DNA from: Clostridium sp. HBUAS56010
GTDB lineage: Bacteria; Bacillota; Clostridia; Lachnospirales; Lachnospiraceae
DNA length: 64,000 bases
Assembly: GCF_007115105.1 (NCBI RefSeq)
Contig: NZ_SULJ01000005.1
Span: 1-64,000, forward strand
Direction of reading: 5' to 3'
A program made the position numbers and the translations under genes. The notes under the pieces are model-generated. The model was not told the DNA's origin. It did not search any database and saw only the letters and a program-made list of their open reading frames with translations. Below, piece after piece: positions 61,309-64,000 of this stretch. The stretch's first letter is position 1. Each line of letters begins with the position of its first letter.

Positions 61309-62741
61309 TACTCTTCCTCCTCCTCAAATGTCTGGGGAAGCGTAAGCCCGGCCAACGAATCCCCCATAACCTTGTAATCGGAATAGGTCTTACCTTTGGC
61401 AGCCTTAATGGCTTCATCGGAAATGGTACTGTACATACCGGTTTCATCGGCCAGGGCCTTAAGCTCCTTCTGAGCGGTGGCAGCGTCAATCAGATCGCTT
61501 TGATATACCGTCACAACCGCCTGGGACTTCTTCTCCACGATATCTGCAATCTCACTGGAATCCGGCGTCTGCAATGGTGGAAAGTCAATGTCCAGATCAT
61601 CAGGGACAGCGCCCCAAGCTGACAGCAACATAACTGGAAGAATCTTTTCAAGCAATGGCCGGAACTGGTTTTCTCTTAGCCCGTCGATGTAGTCATAATA
61701 GTTGTTCATGTCGCTTTCACCTGTAGAATTCATACCTGCGGGCGAACGTCCGAACAGCTTGGTCACTGGCGTTCTGGCGGCTCCGGCAACGTCCATCATG
61801 ACCCGGTCGTAAACATCAGCCAATCCGGTGAAAGTGTACTGTGTATTGTGCATGACATCACCTTTATTGATGAGACGCATACCGAAATTACTTTCCAGCA
61901 CACTCTGAGCCTGTAAGGTCTGCCAGAAACGGCGCTGGGCCTCTGCATTATTAACAGCAAGCATCTGATCCATGGAATCCGTCTCCATGGTGTTTACATT
62001 TGCCCGAAACGTCAACGCCGCTATATTGGAAGAAACATTATCCCTTTTTACTACTTCACTGTATATGGCTTCAATTTCTGACTCGCCCCAATACTGCTCT
62101 GCTATCCTCTCGTTATAAGGCAGCTCTCTTCCTGAAAATCGTATCACCCAGCTATGATGAACCTGAGACACTAAAGCTCCACTTTCTTCGTCCCTGATCG
62201 TGTAATAAGCAGGGAATCCAAAGTCAGGATCGGACGGATCTGTAACGATCCCCATCTCCGGATAGATACCGCTCCACCGATCAAGTATCTGTAATCCCAG
62301 GAATGTCCCAGGGAGAATCAAGTCATAGTCCAGAGGCTTTGATAGATCGTCCTGGCCCTTTACCATGATGATTGCGGCAGCTCCACCATAAAGCCTGCCC
62401 CAGTACATTCCTTCAAGGATTGACTTTCTTAAGTGCGTCTTCCTTTCCAGGCGTTGTAGGGCGTCGATTCGCTCCGGTGCTACGTTACTCTTTACTGTGT
62501 ACCACTTGCGGACCATATCCTCCGGAATCGTCGATATGATATTCTGTACGATCCAGTTATCCCGGTAAAGGCTTGTAAGTAGTTGGTAGTTCTGAGTCAT
62601 GCGGGTAAGCGGGTACTGCGTCGCCTGTAAAAGATCCTGCGTCCCGTAGCCCAGCCTTGCGATCGGGTTTGAAAAGGCATCGTTTACAGGTGCTTTATTA
62701 TCCGCCCGTATCTGCGGGCGGTTTCGTTTCGGTCTTGCCAT
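61308..62741 (-). CDS. Portal protein, DUF1073 family
   Basis: The 477-residue protein starts MARPKRNRPQIRADNKAPVN and has WTVKSNVAP-type and WGRLYGGAAAIIMVKGQDDL, DYDLILPGTFLGLQILDRWS, then RTPVTKLFGRSPAGMNSTGE, all characteristic of the DUF1073 anti-parallel portal family. It forms the packaging ring for the DUF2184 capsid. It overlaps the MuF gene by one base. Confidence 0.93.
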   Translation of the reverse strand: MARPKRNRPQIRADNKAPVNDAFSNPIARLGYGTQDLLQATQYPLTRMTQNYQLLTSLYRDNWIVQNIISTIPEDMVRKWYTVKSNVAPERIDALQRLERKTHLRKSILEGMYWGRLYGGAAAIIMVKGQDDLSKPLDYDLILPGTFLGLQILDRWSGIYPEMGIVTDPSDPDFGFPAYYTIRDEESGALVSQVHHSWVIRFSGRELPYNERIAEQYWGESEIEAIYSEVVKRDNVSSNIAALTFRANVNTMETDSMDQMLAVNNAEAQRRFWQTLQAQSVLESNFGMRLINKGDVMHNTQYTFTGLADVYDRVMMDVAGAARTPVTKLFGRSPAGMNSTGESDMNNYYDYIDGLRENQFRPLLEKILPVMLLSAWGAVPDDLDIDFPPLQTPDSSEIADIVEKKSQAVVTVYQSDLIDAATAQKELKALADETGMYSTISDEAIKAAKGKTYSDYKVMGDSLAGLTLPQTFEEEEE

Positions 62742-62750
62742 AAGTTCCTC

Positions 62751-62888
62751 CTACGATCTTGTAATAGATACCGCTGCTATCATTGTTAATATGGTGAAGT
62801 ACAATCCATACACAGCGTCACCTTGATTGAATTCGCATAAAGCAAAAAATGCACAAAGAATAAACCAAATAGGTGCAAATAATCTCAT
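62751..62888 (-). CDS. Small membrane protein between terminase and portal (45 residues)
   Basis: An ATG at 62888, preceded by GGAGGAGG and overlapping the terminase stop (ATGA), opens a 45-codon frame: MRLFAPIWFILCAFFALCEF, then YGLYFTILTMIAAVSITRS. It has two hydrophobic segments separated by a short acidic turn, so a two-pass membrane protein. Location and good initiation signals support a gene; function unknown. Confidence 0.65.
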   Translation of the reverse strand: MRLFAPIWFILCAFFALCEFNQGDAVYGLYFTILTMIAAVSITRS

Positions 62889-64000
62889 TGAACATTCCTC
62901 CTCCATTTCGGTAATTTTGTCATGCAATAGTATCGCAGGGCATCAGGACCGTGATCTCTCTGTTTAATCGGTTTTTCTTCTCCATTCAGCGCCGCTTTTG
63001 CGTCCCAAATATAAGATTGCAGTTCTGCAATTAATCCTAAGCACCGTTCATGTATTCTCAATTTTCCTGATTGAAATAAAGAAGCAACTACACGGATTCC
63101 GTCAAGCACTTCGTTATCAGCAGGTTTTACAATGTATCCTCGTCCTCTCAGTTCTGTAATGAAACTGGCTGCCGAGGGATCCGCCACAATGTCGCACTGC
63201 AGATCAGGGTTATCCCCCATGAAGGAAACCATATCATTGCCGTACTGACTGTCTGTTTTCTGTATCTGCTCCACTCGACTGTCCCACCGGTATTCCCGAT
63301 CCACCCAGATAGTATCCCCATCGTCGTAGATGTCCAGATATACGCAGGGGTTTGTTGTACCGTAATCCAGCGCAATGGTACGGGTGGACAGATATTCAAG
63401 CCCTTTGGGACGTGTCTCATCGTTGTAAACATTCCGGACTGAATTGAAAACAGTGTAAATAAGACCCTCTACTACAAGTCTCATTCCCTTGATATCTCGC
63501 TGGTACCATATACTCTTTTCATCGTACCGACTTTCAATCGCTCGTAGGCGTTCTTCGGTGATATTGATATTATCGTAAATGGTACAATGCATGTAATTGT
63601 ATCCACCTGGAAACTTTCCAGACTCTTCTTGCGCCTGATATTTGTCAATATATTCTTTGTAGATAGGCGCGTTTGGATTGTCAGGGTTTAAATCCCAGAA
63701 TACCTTTAAACGTTTGGCCGCAAGCTGCCGGTTAAATGCCTCCTTGATTGTATTGTCATGGTGGAGGTTTACCTCAGTAGCAATCCACATCCCATAAGAG
63801 TTACCTCGAATCTTTTTAAAACTGTCTTCCTTGGCTGCTCCTGAAAAAATGATGATCTTCTGCTTTCCTTTAGTATCCGGCCCCTTGACAAACAATGCTT
63901 CGTTATCCTTATACTTCCCCCAGTGGCATTGTCCACGAAAGATCCATTCAAGCCCGAAGCCGTTCGCATCACCGATATTTAACTTAGCATTACCTACCGT
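62885..64000 (-). CDS. terL: Terminase large subunit, N-terminus beyond window
   Basis: The frame is open to the window edge, giving at least 371 residues. Visible parts include FVKGPDTKGKQKIIIFSGAA, then NPDNPNAPIYKEYID and the nuclease domain with TIALDYGTTNPCVYLDIYDD and the final RDHGPDALRYYCMTKLP. The Walker A lies beyond the edge. It is the Terminase_3/XtmB-type, distinct from that of prophage A. Confidence 0.92.
   Translation of the reverse strand, partial: TVGNAKLNIGDANGFGLEWIFRGQCHWGKYKDNEALFVKGPDTKGKQKIIIFSGAAKEDSFKKIRGNSYGMWIATEVNLHHDNTIKEAFNRQLAAKRLKVFWDLNPDNPNAPIYKEYIDKYQAQEESGKFPGGYNYMHCTIYDNINITEERLRAIESRYDEKSIWYQRDIKGMRLVVEGLIYTVFNSVRNVYNDETRPKGLEYLSTRTIALDYGTTNPCVYLDIYDDGDTIWVDREYRWDSRVEQIQKTDSQYGNDMVSFMGDNPDLQCDIVADPSAASFITELRGRGYIVKPADNEVLDGIRVVASLFQSGKLRIHERCLGLIAELQSYIWDAKAALNGEEKPIKQRDHGPDALRYYCMTKLPKWRRNVQ

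Overview
The window is mobile DNA from a Gram-positive Firmicute, most likely a Lachnospiraceae-type clostridium. The evidence is strong AGGAGG ribosome binding sites, clostridial phage families throughout, and the C-terminal motif VETxCLLSRK of RlmD (23S rRNA uracil-5-methyltransferase), which appears three times as a short gene remnant. Almost every gene lies on the minus strand. I see no rRNA, tRNA, CRISPR array or integrase in the window, so taxonomy below this level is inference.

Prophage A (1 to about 31,450) is an HK97-type siphovirus-like prophage. Read in transcription order (right to left) it has: a DUF5677-like gene on the plus strand; an HrgA-like HARE-HTH/PD-(D/E)XK protein; a repressor with an ImmA/IrrE peptidase; an early operon starting with a small zinc-ribbon protein and a sigma-like factor behind a terminator and an RBS-sequestering hairpin; a replication module (DUF2800, DUF2815, family A DNA polymerase, VapE primase-helicase, VRR-NUC, SNF2 helicase); a late sigma-like factor; an HNH nuclease; a ParB-methylase; an amidoligase/cyclotransferase modification cassette; then terminase, portal, protease, capsid, connectors and tail tube. 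The tail assembly chaperone carries a -1 frameshift site. A two-gene AT-rich cargo with its own promoter and terminators follows, and the tape-measure gene is broken after about 25 codons, so this phage is probably defective.

Between the prophages are two islands bounded by short copies of the 3' end of rlmD at 31,434, 38,705 and 40,336. The first (about 7.3 kb) carries a type I restriction-modification operon (half-HsdS, HsdR, HsdS, HsdM). The second (about 1.6 kb) carries a GIY-YIG nuclease and a membrane-anchored helical protein. Neither has a recombinase. The simplest reading is that rlmD is an integration hotspot in which several elements have stacked in tandem.

Prophage B (about 40,380 to beyond 64,000) is a contractile-tailed, PBSX/XkdK-type myovirus prophage, complete from terminase (cut by the right edge) through portal, MuF head protein, capsid, connectors, sheath, tube, frameshifted chaperone, tape measure, baseplate, beta-helix tail fibre, holin and endolysin. 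Two accessory systems stand out. The MuF head protein has a C-terminal domain resembling a RelA/SpoT-type nucleotide pyrophosphokinase and is followed, with a 4-base overlap, by a small putative immunity gene. A plus-strand membrane acyltransferase lies between fibre and holin and may alter the host surface.

Most notable: the tandem rlmD attachment sites, the MuF-Rel-like toxin with its immunity candidate, the amidoligase cassette in which two genes share an unexplained C-terminal domain, and the three-copy operator TGTCAA-N8-TTGACA linking the repressor to the early operon.
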